Shown one piece after another: positions 31,718 to 42,755 of a DNA stretch of 60,000 nucleotides. Numbering within the stretch: the stretch's first letter is position 1; each line of letters starts with the position of its first letter. The translations under genes and the position numbers were made by a program. The DNA lies in NCBI RefSeq assembly GCF_001949145.1, contig NW_019091500.1, positions 66,477 to 126,476 on the forward strand. Reading direction: 5' to 3'. This stretch comes from Acanthaster planci. Its lineage: Eukaryota; Echinodermata; Asteroidea; Valvatida; Acanthasteridae. The notes below the pieces were generated by a model. That model saw nothing but the letters and a program-made list of their open reading frames with translations. It did not search any database and was not told the origin of the DNA.

Positions 31718-32703
31718 GGAAGCCAGTTAGTGCCAATTTGAACTATGCAAAAAAAAAAACTATTGCGAAATGTAACCCGCACTAACTTTGCGAAATGACG
31801 CAATAATTCTACGGACATTTGGGGCACGTTCGCGCAGCTACTCCGGTTAGCAAGAGTTGGATGCGTGCGCATTATAACCGGGTGCAGGCGTATATACTAC
31901 CCCGTAAGTGAGAGTATAATCTTGATGATCCACTGGTTGTACGCCAGCCGTTCGAATGCTCAGGGGTATCGTGTTAGCACGAACAGCTCGCTCGAACGCA
32001 ACCCCTGCGTCTACTCGAACGCAACCCCTGCGTCTACTCGAACGCAACCCCCTGCGTCTACTCGAACGCATGGGGGACGCAGATGAGCTTGCGTTGGGCT
32101 GCGTCTACTCGAACGCAACCCCTGCGTCTACTCGAACGCAACCCCCTGCGTCTACTCGAACGCAACCCCCTGCGTCTACTCGAACGCAACCCCCTGCGTC
32201 TGCTCCAGTATGAAAAGAGCGGCAATATCAACAATCGATGACTTGTTCTTTAGGCTCTTGGACAATCCGTAATAGGCCAAACGTCGCTTCAGCAGGGTCC
32301 TCGAACTTACGATGATACCATGATTTTCTGCCCAAACCACGACATGTGATCATAACTCAAACCAAGAGAGAAACAGAAGCTCACAAGTTTGCGTAACGTC
32401 ATGTTTACTGCTTAGCTTTCCTCGATAACTGCTTCACGGGAAATCACCTGCACTGCTCACTCTAGGGTGCGTTCGTCCCACCGGAGTGTGACCCGCTGGT
32501 CAGCGAGAGTATACTCCCGCTAACGGGGCGTATACTCCTGCATCCGGGTATCATGCGCACGCATCCTACTCTTGTTAACCGGAGTAACTGCGCAAACGTG
32601 CCCCAAATGTCCGTAGAATTATTGCGTTATTTCGCAATGTTATTGCGTTATTTCGCAATAAAATACATTTTTGAATAGTTCAAACTGGCACTATTGGGCT
32701 TCC
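31718..32703. mobile_element. Foldback (long terminal inverted repeat) element of about 1 kb
   Basis: The left arm from GGAAGCCAGTTAGTGCCA to about 31925 is mirrored by the right arm from about 32445 to ACTATTGGGCTTCC. Shared arm landmarks include TTCTACGGACATTTGGGGCA, ACTCCGGTTA and GATGCGTGCGCAT. The centre holds a minisatellite. No transposase ORF is seen, so it is non-autonomous. Confidence 0.8.
31991..32205. repeat. Minisatellite of 23-24 bp units inside the foldback element
   Basis: About eight copies of CTCGAACGCAACCCCTGC plus GTCTA, with 23- and 24-bp forms differing by one C. One copy is interrupted near 32070-32100. Confidence 0.88.
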
Positions 32704-33434
32704 TTAGGTTATCAAAAATATTGCATAATAACACTTCTTTTGTCAGAGGTTTACCCCACATACGTATGCACTGGAGTCTTTTCCCTGTTCAACAAAAATC
32801 AACAACATCGGCGTCAAAACCTAGCCCCTTTTATTGGTAATTTACAGTTCTCATCGTGACGTCACTTGGTCGCCATGGTTACACTTTTTCAAAGAGGGCG
32901 CCATATTACAATAAGATGTCACATATGCAGGCAAACTGTTCGTAAAATATAAAAATGAAAGGTTAGTCAGTCTCATAAAAATGAAACTTACAAAAATATA
33001 TAATGGAACTAAAAAGACAAGGTTTAATAACTCCACCACCTTCAGGGTTCAATCCTATTTAATTTTCTATTCGTCTCACTGATAAAAAAATCCTGAATGT
33101 TATTTCGTGGCTACACTGAAAATGTTAAACTTCTAAACACATCAATAACAAAACATTGATAAAAATACAATGTGAAAGTAAATCTAAAAACCAACATAAT
33201 AGTTTAACCTTTCTTCATATCGCAAATCTTTCGTTAATGTGAATTGTACATGGTAAAAATGAAAACTTGAGTCGCAAGATACGTGTGAATAATGACATCA
33301 ATCTTCCTGACCTGCAGTAAATTATCTCAGACTTTAAATGGCGCGTCATTTCTACTCTTATCTATCTACACATATCTTGTCGACTTGAGCCAATGGACCT
33401 TTTTCATAAAATAATATCGTTTGTTTTTCTTGCA

Positions 33435-33668
33435 TCAAAACAAAAGGATTGTGCATGCGGTTATGTTGATCCTCTTGACTTGTATCAGATTTTCCTTGGT
33501 CATACGATAGTAGAAAAAGAAATAACTGATTGAATGACACTTTTGTAGGAAGTCAATCAAAAGTAGATTTGAAATAACGTATAACGTGGAGCCTTCGATC
33601 TGCTTTACAACAGGCTGAGTATCTGTGTTCCAGTTCAAATTCTCATCGATGAAAGTCCAAAGGTACAT
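33435..33668 (-). repeat. LINE reverse-transcriptase fragment
   Basis: The minus strand encodes YLWTFIDENLNWNTDTQPVV, the 'LG..ID..L.W..H...V' segment near the C-terminal end of non-LTR reverse transcriptases. Only a short piece remains. Confidence 0.55.
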
Positions 33669-33921
33669 ATTTAATGCCTAACAATACATCTTTCATTCTG
33701 ATCTTCGGAGGATATAGCATTCTTAGTTTTCCGAATATCAAAACTAATCTCCCTTATCTATAAGGGGATAAGGGTGGGGGATTTTGTTGCATGTTCGCCC
33801 TCTGATATGCTCAAGCAAGCGTCCATTTCTCTCTCAGTTCAAACGTCATATCATTTAGATCGCGACTGATTGCATTTCGCATCATTACCACTTTTTATAC
33901 GCGGTTCTTTGTTGTGGGTTT

Positions 33922-33950
33922 TTTTGTTTGTTTGTTTGTTTGTTTTCTTT
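33922..33950. repeat. (TTTG)n microsatellite
   Basis: Several consecutive TTTG units following a T-run. Confidence 0.85.
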
Positions 33951-34779
33951 GATTTTTATCTCTGCCGGATTGTGCTACATGGAAACTCGCCAATTTTTTT
34001 AGACAGAAATTTATATAACATATTATATTAATGTTATGATGTTGGTTACGAAGGGAGAGGCAGAGCAATTAGTCATATCATTGGGTCACGTGACTAATTA
34101 AGGTCGTGTTTGGACTGTTGGGAAATTTTTTTCTGACAATTCAACATTCCGATCTATGATGTTGTGTTTTTAATGGGGATAATGACTACAGTTGCGGACA
34201 AACATCGATTCATCAATCTCCAAGTTCATCTGCCGTAATTCCTTTCAATCTCAGCTGCTGGGCAACATAATTGATATGGCAACAACAAACGGGTACCATT
34301 GAAACCAATATTAATGGGGAGGAATGCTGGCTGTGGAAAAAGACTTCCTTAATTCTTTTGAATTTACTTTAGTTTAGTTTACTAAATCCACGATGTCTTG
34401 CAGCCTAGTTGCTGAATTGCACATCATTTCCATTAAAATAGACAATAACAGCAAAACAAAACTGTTAAAATGACCCAAATGTATACAAATACAGAATAAA
34501 TTTATATAAGAATAATTAAAAATATAAACAAGCCTAACATACACCGTCTATACATCATAACACGTCAGAGACCAAACAAGTGACACGGTACCATTCCAGG
34601 ATATATTGCTCAAGCCTAAATCAAATTGCCGGTAAGTAAGAATAATGAATTCAGAATGTTGATGTAGAAAGCCGAGGAATAGGACTAGTTTTAAATCGAT
34701 TTGGTTTGGTCCAAATAGTGGTACTACTTCTATTATTTCGTAAATTTCTCCAATGACATTCAAAGCTAGAAGGAAATAA

Positions 34780-35180
34780 TGATTTGGTATACGAGGGTTA
34801 ACCTGGATATTTTGGCAAAGTTACAGCAGTAGGACTAATCTTCCATTCTATTAGCTAAAGTGTCCAATCCAAGGGTTGTACAGGCATCTTCATGATGAGA
34901 ATAATCCTCTTCTAAAATATTTTTATATTTTTATCGAATCCATTCAATACCATTACTTTGCTTCATGTCAACTCAGAATGCCAAATAACATCAGCAGATT
35001 CTAGCACTGGTCTGATGTACCAACTGAATACCACTGCAATTCTTCCCTGCTAATTCCAAAGTTTTTCAGCTACAAAACATAAACTGTCTTTGACCAGCCT
35101 TGGCCAACATCTTATCAACCTGGGAATTCCATTTTAGATCATTCTGTATCTAAAGTCCTAATATTTTTGCTTTAGAAACT
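34780..35180 (-). repeat. Decayed LINE reverse-transcriptase C-terminal region
   Basis: Minus-strand reading, broken by stops: KILGL, then IQNDLKWNSQVDKMLAKA, and further on DACTTLGLDTLANR and FAK. This is the typical 3' end of CR1/Jockey-type reverse transcriptases. Non-functional remnant. Confidence 0.65.
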
Positions 35181-36373
35181 GCACTTAAAGTAAACTTGGG
35201 CTTTCGTATACATATTTGTATATATTTGTATGTTTGTGTATAGGTGGTAATAATTATATTACGCTCTTGATATATTTCTTTTTCTTTTTTAATGAGGGCC
35301 CCAAAAGATCGGCTTCTACCCTCAATAAAGATGGTTTAAATAAAAAACAATAACAATTTCAAGGAGTAATTGTCACACCATTTCCTCAAACAATTTAGAT
35401 CCCTCTGAAGATATTCCCGGTATTTGCAGCTAATGTCATCTCTTCTGCTACATGCATTCCATACGTAATACCCACATGTACATAATCGCAGGAGAATCAA
35501 ATCAATTAACACCTGATAACGTCATCGTGACGTTTTCACTTGTCTCTGAGCTTTTTCCAGTATAAGAAATGTCGTGCATACAATTCCACGGGGAAAAGAC
35601 ACAGAGAAATAGGTTTTAGGATGTACCGAAATACTCAAATGAACATTAAAGAAGTGGTCCGATTTCCGATGCAGGAAAGCGATAGTCACCTTGAAATTCA
35701 TACTATTTGTAAAAAAAAAATTATATATATATACACACGTATATGTCCTCATTTGAACACACCCCTCCCTCGGAAATTCTTGGATCCGCTTCTGCAACCA
35801 AACTCTGATTGAGGAGATCCAGTTGTATATCGGATCCTGTTTCGAAAGGGACTTTGAAACCCTCCACAAAGAAGGATCAATATCTATTGTGTGTAATTTC
35901 TTGGTCCGGTTTGGGGGTACGAGTCCCACATGCCCGGCCAAGTCACTCAAGCTTCAAGAGGCAACGTCACATGCCGTGCACATGTGCATGAAGCCCCAAG
36001 AGAGCTAGACCAGACCCATGAACAAATTGGAAGTTGCTTACAAAATCTCAGGTCCTAAGCAACGATGACAATGTACAGTACAAAATGGGCTTTTAAAAGT
36101 AAATTTCACTTTGTTGAGAACCGTAAAAAACTGGCCTGTATATCTACGGATGTCTGCCTGGCGTGTTACTTTCAACAGTTCACACGAAAGCACGGACCTG
36201 ATCTTTACTGATGATCATATGAGCACTCGGAAATTTGACGCAATTGCGAACGCAGTTTGACAAATTAACTTGGTAGGAAAATCCTGGACATGCCCATGTA
36301 CATTTTGAATATCTAATAGCCCGATACGGAGATAACATTGGCCATAATTAAAAAGACCAAACGCTTTTCTTAC

Positions 36374-36500
36374 CTGGGCTGCCAGCGACGACCAGTCAAT
36401 ACAGTCCCGACCGAACTGCTCCTGTCCACCGACAGTTGGGCGTGTGATGTCGAACCCAATTGATGGAAATGTTGAGTCACGCCGGACCATGCGTGCTCAA
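36374..36500 (-). other. Possible noncoding 5' exon of the ABCA gene
   Basis: A strong donor GCCCAG/GTAAGA ends at 36374. The region just upstream on the minus strand has moderate GC and an open frame of 39 residues without recognisable domain. The first ABCA coding exon has an acceptor in its 5' UTR and needs such a partner; the distance (about 9.6 kb) is plausible. Speculative. Confidence 0.3.
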
Positions 36501-38654
36501 GTCCCGCGGCATTGCACAACATTATGTACTCGTACAATGCACACGTACCTGGATCTACAGTCGCGGAACTTGTCAGGGCGTGCCTATAGTTTTAAAGGCA
36601 TAGGAACCTTCAAAATGTTTCATAACCGAATTTTACCAGCACTTTACAGCGAGCTTCATGTTAGTTTTGGAGAGAAGTTACTCGCTTAAATTTTAAAATT
36701 TATTGGTAAAATAAAATACCAACATTGAAGACGGAGGTTGTTGGACTCTAAAAACGGGTGTTCAGTATTCAGGAAAGGTTTCTCTTCTGTAACTTTTGCG
36801 AATAAACATGCCGATTTCAAAAATAGGAATGTCGCTTTAATTTAAACCCTCTTCTGTTCACATAACGCCTCTTGTCGAACACGAATGTTATACCGCGATA
36901 TCTGGATTTCAACAGCGATAAGAACTTTAAGTAGAAAACAGGAAAACAGCGAAAATTCCCAATGACCAAAAAGAATCTGGTTATCCAAATCTGCACCAAG
37001 GAAAACAGCAGGAAATAACGTGTAAGATCATGAAATGTAAAGCACACAGCTAAAACGCGAACTATTATTGACTGATATTAATGATAAAAACTCGTGCATC
37101 TTGAGACTTGCCTTCAATTGTTCACAACGTAAAGTTTATTTACTCTATGCCCTAAAAAGTTTGTTCACCGACGCCACTTTCTTTTGGAACAAAGCTTTCT
37201 TTGGAACTCAACCAAGCATGTAAGGCACAAATGACATGTTGGCACGCCAGTTGTGGGATAAAACTGTTGGCATGCCGTGAAGAAGAATAAACATACCGTT
37301 CCCGGGAAGGGTAGCACAGCTCCCCTACTGACAGCTCACTGAATAATGCTTGAGCATCCAAGTCCGAAGCGTAACGTCGTTGTCATGGGTGATGGTTCTA
37401 CACAATGATTTGCGTCAGAATAACCTGACAATGCTGAGATGTCATTGTTTGGGTATGGCGTTTGCTTTCAAGGCATGCACTGCTTATTTCAAAGTTTCCT
37501 CTCGGACGCTCAATGGTCGATCACAGCTCCTCTCGCCCATGGGCGTTTGGCCTCCCCGCGCTGCGCTGTTTACGTCGTCTGCTCTCTGGTAGGTCACCCG
37601 GTAACGTCCATGATCCAAGGAGCTTGGCACAAAGCCCGCTTTGCCATGGATGAGGCCGCTATGAAAGACGCTTGGTCCAGCAGCATTCTGCTTCCTATGA
37701 AAGATGCAGCATCAAAGTTAGTAAACTCATTCAGAAATCAGCTCTAAAAAGATCCGTTTGAATGAGAAACTCATTTCATTAATTCTCAGAGTCCAAAAGG
37801 ATGCGCTGCAAAAAGCTGGCTTTTACAATTATTGAACACTTTTCAATCATTTTCTTGATGATTAGACCTGTTTTAAATACAGAAACCCTACACATTTACA
37901 ACACATACATATGCTTGCATATTGAGGGATTTTGCTTCTTGAAAGTATAATTGTAGTAAGATTATGTTTTAATTGCTAAACACAGTCTTGAGAGTGCTTC
38001 ATTGTCTGAAATTGTTTCGATACTTCTTTAAGTATCTACAGGTCAATTCTAGAATGTTTTGCTGCTCGAGGCCAAGGCTGAGTTCGGGCGACTTGTTCCC
38101 GTATGTTCACGAGCAGTTCGATTTGTTGTTCGTGGGTCGGCCGCTCGAACACCAGGAACAAACAACCGGTTATTGCTGGTAGTTAGTGGCAAGCAACACG
38201 CAACACGGCCGTGTCCGTGTACGTTATTCGGAAGTTAATGTTTGGATGGGCTGAGTTCTTTTCTATTTAAACAGGAACATTCATTTCTGTTTCATGGAAA
38301 ATAATTTTTATTAATTTTGCAAAACTTCCCATTATCTCTGGCTTTGGAAGCCATCTCTCTACTTTTTGCAGTTCAAAACTCAAACTCTCACGAGGTTTCC
38401 CGCGTGTTCCCATGCAACTCTAACGAGGAGGTGGTGTGTGATCCTGTTCCGAGAAAAGTGTTCTTGAGTCGTGTTCCCGCCGCCGCCGGTTCGAGCGCGA
38501 GAACACAAAACCGTGTCAAGAATAGGCCGCCCGAACTCGACCCAAGCCAAAAGCGGCCCAAGCACAGAGTGTCTACCTGGCGCCCTCTACGCGATGTGTT
38601 TGAAAGCGCCCTCTACAAGGCACAACAATGGTTATTCGCTCTTCGCCCAGCCGC
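36501..38654. other. Region without a supported gene
   Basis: A GC-richer patch at 38400-38600 has overlapping ORFs of up to 129 residues but no domain, splice or signal-peptide support. Confidence 0.5.
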
Positions 38655-39640
38655 GCTCCAACAGGGCACTTGGCACGGACGTAATCTGGACCCACCTCTC
38701 TCCTGATTGATTGAAGCCATTGGAGGTCCTGTGGGGCTATTTTACAGTGCCAAAAGTTTCTAAACTCAACACTTACCTATGGAAGACTGCCACGATTTTT
38801 GATATTTTTTGTCGAAAATAGTAAATAATTTCAGTGCACTACATTCAATTATCACCGGAGGGTAATAAATATGGATTTTCTTTCACAAGAACTGAAACAC
38901 GAGGAAGATGTGCTGCTTAGTGATGCCGCATCGTGCAGAACATTTGGCAAGACTAACTCAGATCCTGAGGCAAGTTACATTTCACTGGTATAGTTTTGAC
39001 GATTACGTTTCATATAAACAGAATCTGAAGGGTGTGTTGAGATACGCCTGGCCATTAAAAAAGATCAAGTTGACGGGCATAATGTGCATTAAGTTTAAAA
39101 TGGAGAATTTTCCTTTTCATTTTGCCATAACTAAGACTGACATGGGGCCTGCATGAAAAAGACATTTCCAAGTGTTGGCCAGCATCTGTTATAAAGAAGC
39201 AAAATGAAATCATGCAAGCAATTCATAAATAGTTAATACAAAGCCAGCCCCCAAAAAATATTTTTTCGTTTCTTAATTAAAAAAGTTTACTAATTATGGG
39301 ATCAGTATTGGAACAGAAACCTTAGGTATAGTCGTGCTAAATCGCCAGTGAGCCTTGTACGTGAAAATAACCTCTATTCCGTTCGGCAGAGAACTGTAAA
39401 CAATCTTTGGCCATAAATCACGTTTTCTTCGGTGCACTGAACTTACTGAATATTTTTTACAAAAATATTAGAAATTGTGGCAGTCTTCCATACGCTAGCG
39501 TTGATTAGTTTAGAATCTTCCGGCACGGTAAAATGGCTGCCACTCTACTTCCGATAGCTTCAACGACGTCCGTGTCACGAATGCTGCATTGCGGGTCCAG
39601 ATTATGATATACGTCCGTGGCGCTGGGCAGTACAGAGCTC
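38655..39640. mobile_element. Long inverted-repeat (foldback) element
   Basis: The left arm (about 38655-38842) reads on the minus strand as GGGTCCAGATTACGTCCGTG ... GTGGCAGTCTTCCATA. The right arm (about 39431-39640) has GTGGCAGTCTTCCATACG ... GGGTCCAGATTATGATATACG. The arms are imperfect and no transposase is seen between them. Confidence 0.7.
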
Positions 39641-41566
39641 CAGAAGTGCCATCCGACTTGTTAAGATCCTGCAATACTATTTCTTGGGATGACGACATCG
39701 TAAAGGTAAGATGACGGCATCCTGAGATACTTTATCATGGATGACGACATCGTAAAAGTGGAACAATGGCATTATTTGTGAATGTGTGCATTGACAAACC
39801 ACCTTGACAACGCACAGGTGACCTGAGGTGCTTTCGTCTTTTAAAGCATAATCTTCCTTTTGCCATACATAATATTAATTAGATTGATAAAACGTCATGA
39901 TGTCTCACCGCTTGTTACAAGTAGTGAAGTAGCCATCACGTTTGCTGGATGTCTCTGGATAACGACATATCCTGAGATATTCGATCAATGGTCGCGCTAG
40001 TACTATAATAGACTCGTTCCCGTCCCCGCAGCGTATAAGGCAATGCAGGAACCGCTAACCCGACTACAGGACATGCGAAACTGTACTCACCAGTAACCGC
40101 ACTATACTTTCACATTAAAGTTTACGCAGTCTTTTGAATTTCTGAAATTCAGAGTTCGTTTTTTGGAGGTATATGACAAAACAGTTGTTGACTGCTATGG
40201 TATAGTTTCTTTCACCCGAGGGACGCTTTGCACCTTGAGGCGAAATTGTTAATCGTACTTTTCTATCAATATATTAATTACCAACGCTCATAATAGACAT
40301 CGCTCCAAAATCGGCTTATGATAAGTAATCTAAGAATAATAAAGTAGGAGCATTGATCCTGCTCCAAAGTCAGTTCTAAAGCAAGAGGGATTTTGAATTC
40401 TCAAGCATTTTTGAAACTACGATTTCTGAGTGATAATGTCAATTACACACAACACCAGCATATATACGTTGTACGGCTTGGGACACACTTGTGACTGGTC
40501 CCCGCGAGTATAATTTGGAATGGACAAATCGAATGTTGTCCAATGCCTAATGACCTACTACATTAGCTGTCGTGCCCATAGATAGGAGAATAAATAACTA
40601 AATGGGAGACAGGTAAGTCATTGTTTGTACAGGGCTTTTTGCTGATGTACACGGACAAAATAAAAAGTCGCGTGAATAGGGCCAGGCCATTTTAATCAAA
40701 GGACAAAATGCAACAAGCATAAGTAAATAAACTGATTAAAATCTTAAAAACTATGTTCCTGAACAGCCCGAGTAAAATCCCACAGACAGAGGTTTCCCAA
40801 GGAAATGTGTCATTAGATGGAACCCAACTTAAGTTTCGTCTACCATTTTGTAGGATTATTTTAATGCATGCAGTAAGGTGAAAAGATTGGAGACAGGCTG
40901 GGGATAACGGTTGGAAGGAACAGAAAAACCACATTGCTTCAAAGTGGTGTACGTGAGATTTACCTTTACCGTTAACTATATCGGGAACTGCTCAACGTTT
41001 TCGTTTGACTTTACCAAAGAGCCGATTTCCATTAATTTAAAACCGTCTGATGCTGAAGTCACTCTTTGGATCAGTTGATAAGCCGCACAAAGATGCACAG
41101 CTGTGTCATATTGTGCACTGAACCGACAATCCCTCCTTGGAATATCAAATTGCACTTTTGTGATGTCCAACAACTATACTGCACTGTTTCATGTGCAGAA
41201 GTGTGGAGCAAGTTAACTTCAATAGTAAACTAAGAAAGGACGATAGTAAACTAAAGAAAGAGCTCGTGCCATATTGTGCTAGTAACCAACTGTGTACACA
41301 TTGAACCAGTGCATATGTGATTATAGGAAACACATGCACATGAAAAAATTAATGAGCTGTGAGAGGTGATTTATTCTTCATGTATTCCGCAGATGCAAAT
41401 GTTTAGTAACCCGAAGCCACACGGTACAACAGCTGCAAATAACTTCACCGAGCTGAAACCGACCCGTTAGTGCATTCATGTATGAAGCATCATGTACTTA
41501 ATAAGCTAAAAAAAATAATAATCAGTATTAGCATAATTGTGGTATCATCAAGTTGAGAAGAAATAT
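39641..41566. other. Region without a supported gene
   Basis: Short near-repeats of GATGACGACATCGTAAA at 39687 and 39740. No ORF with domain support. Confidence 0.5.
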
Positions 41567-41805
41567 TTCCAGAAATTAGGGGTCCAAAAGTGTGCCATTT
41601 TTGTGTCCTTGTTAATCTGACATTTATTTTTTGACATGGAAATATCACCGGAATTGATTTCAAACTGTTACTATTTTGTTTGGCAGGTAATTTGCATTAA
41701 CTCATCGCTCCCGGAATTCCAATTAGAATATGAGTTTTTAACTTACAAGATCATATGTCAGATGTGACAGGGACACGACAAAAATGGACCCCTAATTTCT
41801 GGAAT
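41567..41805. mobile_element. MITE-like inverted repeat
   Basis: The left arm TTCCAGAAATTAGGGGTCC continues into GCCATTTTTGTGTCC. The right arm GGACACGACAAAAATGG continues into GACCCCTAATTTCTGGAA. The arms of about 40 bp are complementary. Confidence 0.75.
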
Positions 41806-42565
41806 CATCCATAATTATACACGCTGTAGCTTCACGTGAAGTTTGCATCTAAAGCAGAGATAGCCGTCCACTGCAAAAGCTCTGTAGGGCTATCATATTT
41901 TAGAAGGCGGGGAATATTTCTTCCGATAGTCGTTTTTACGAGATACATTCTCTTCTGATAGGCAATAAGTAGAATTCTTGTAAATACCTGCTGCAGCTAC
42001 AGGATTGGTTAGAAATTCCACTACATCATCCGTCACTTCTTTTTATTCTTTATTGATTAGTGATGCATTTCTACATTATCAGTTGAGACATCGAGGCATA
42101 AACAGTTTTTCGAGAAATGACGGGTACTGTAATTACATCACCATACAATGAATATAAAACAATCGACCAAAGTTTCGTAGCAAAATAAATGATAAAAGGG
42201 TGAAATAGTGATGGAGACACATTACAATTTCTGCCACGTTTCAACTGAAAAAATACCTTACACGTTCCTTCAAAAATTGCTCTAGTGCAATCTGCTTTCC
42301 CGTGCGTTTGGTAGCAACACAGTGTTGAGAACATGCCACGGTTTTTGAGAATACGAGCTGCATTATGGAAATGTCGAGCTTGGCATGCAATTTGCAAATG
42401 CTCCAATAATTAGTTTAAAAATGCAAATTGGCATAGAGCAACTTCTACGTCATTTCCATGCTGTAAATATTTAAACTGATACCTTTTTAATGTCAAAGTA
42501 CAATCCGACTTTGACCAATTCAGATCGCCAGTTCGAACACACTCCGGCTTCAGGTGGTTGACGAG

Positions 42566-42755
42566 ATGGGAGGCTCCAACCGCTCCACCCTTGGCGTCCT
42601 CGCGACGATTGCTGTTTTTCTGCAGTTCTTCTTGCAAGCTATGATCATCAAGACTCTAGGAATCCTCCTCGTGGACATGAGGGAAGAATTCGAGGCAGCA
42701 ACCTGGGAGATGGGGACCATCTTCGAGTTTGTAGAATGCGTCAATGACTTCCTAG
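42566..42755 (+). CDS. SLC16-like exon 1
   Basis: Starts at ATG 42566 and covers helix 1 and the start of helix 2 (EMGTIFEFVECVNDFLG). Ends in phase 1 at GTAGGT. An earlier GTG-opened frame is not used in animals. Confidence 0.75.

Noticed and set aside
31991-32205. CRISPR-like regular repeats
   Set aside because: Units are contiguous tandem copies without unique spacers, and the genome is eukaryotic.
31847-32213. Arg/Thr-rich repetitive ORFs on both strands
   Set aside because: Produced by the 23/24-bp minisatellite inside the foldback element.
35522-36008. Opposing ORFs of 142, 90 and 61 residues
   Set aside because: They overlap each other, with low complexity (TATATATATACAC) and no domain signal.
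38317-38706. 129-residue plus-strand ORF
   Set aside because: No domain, signal peptide or splice context; overlaps other ORFs in a GC-rich patch and runs into the inverted repeat arm.
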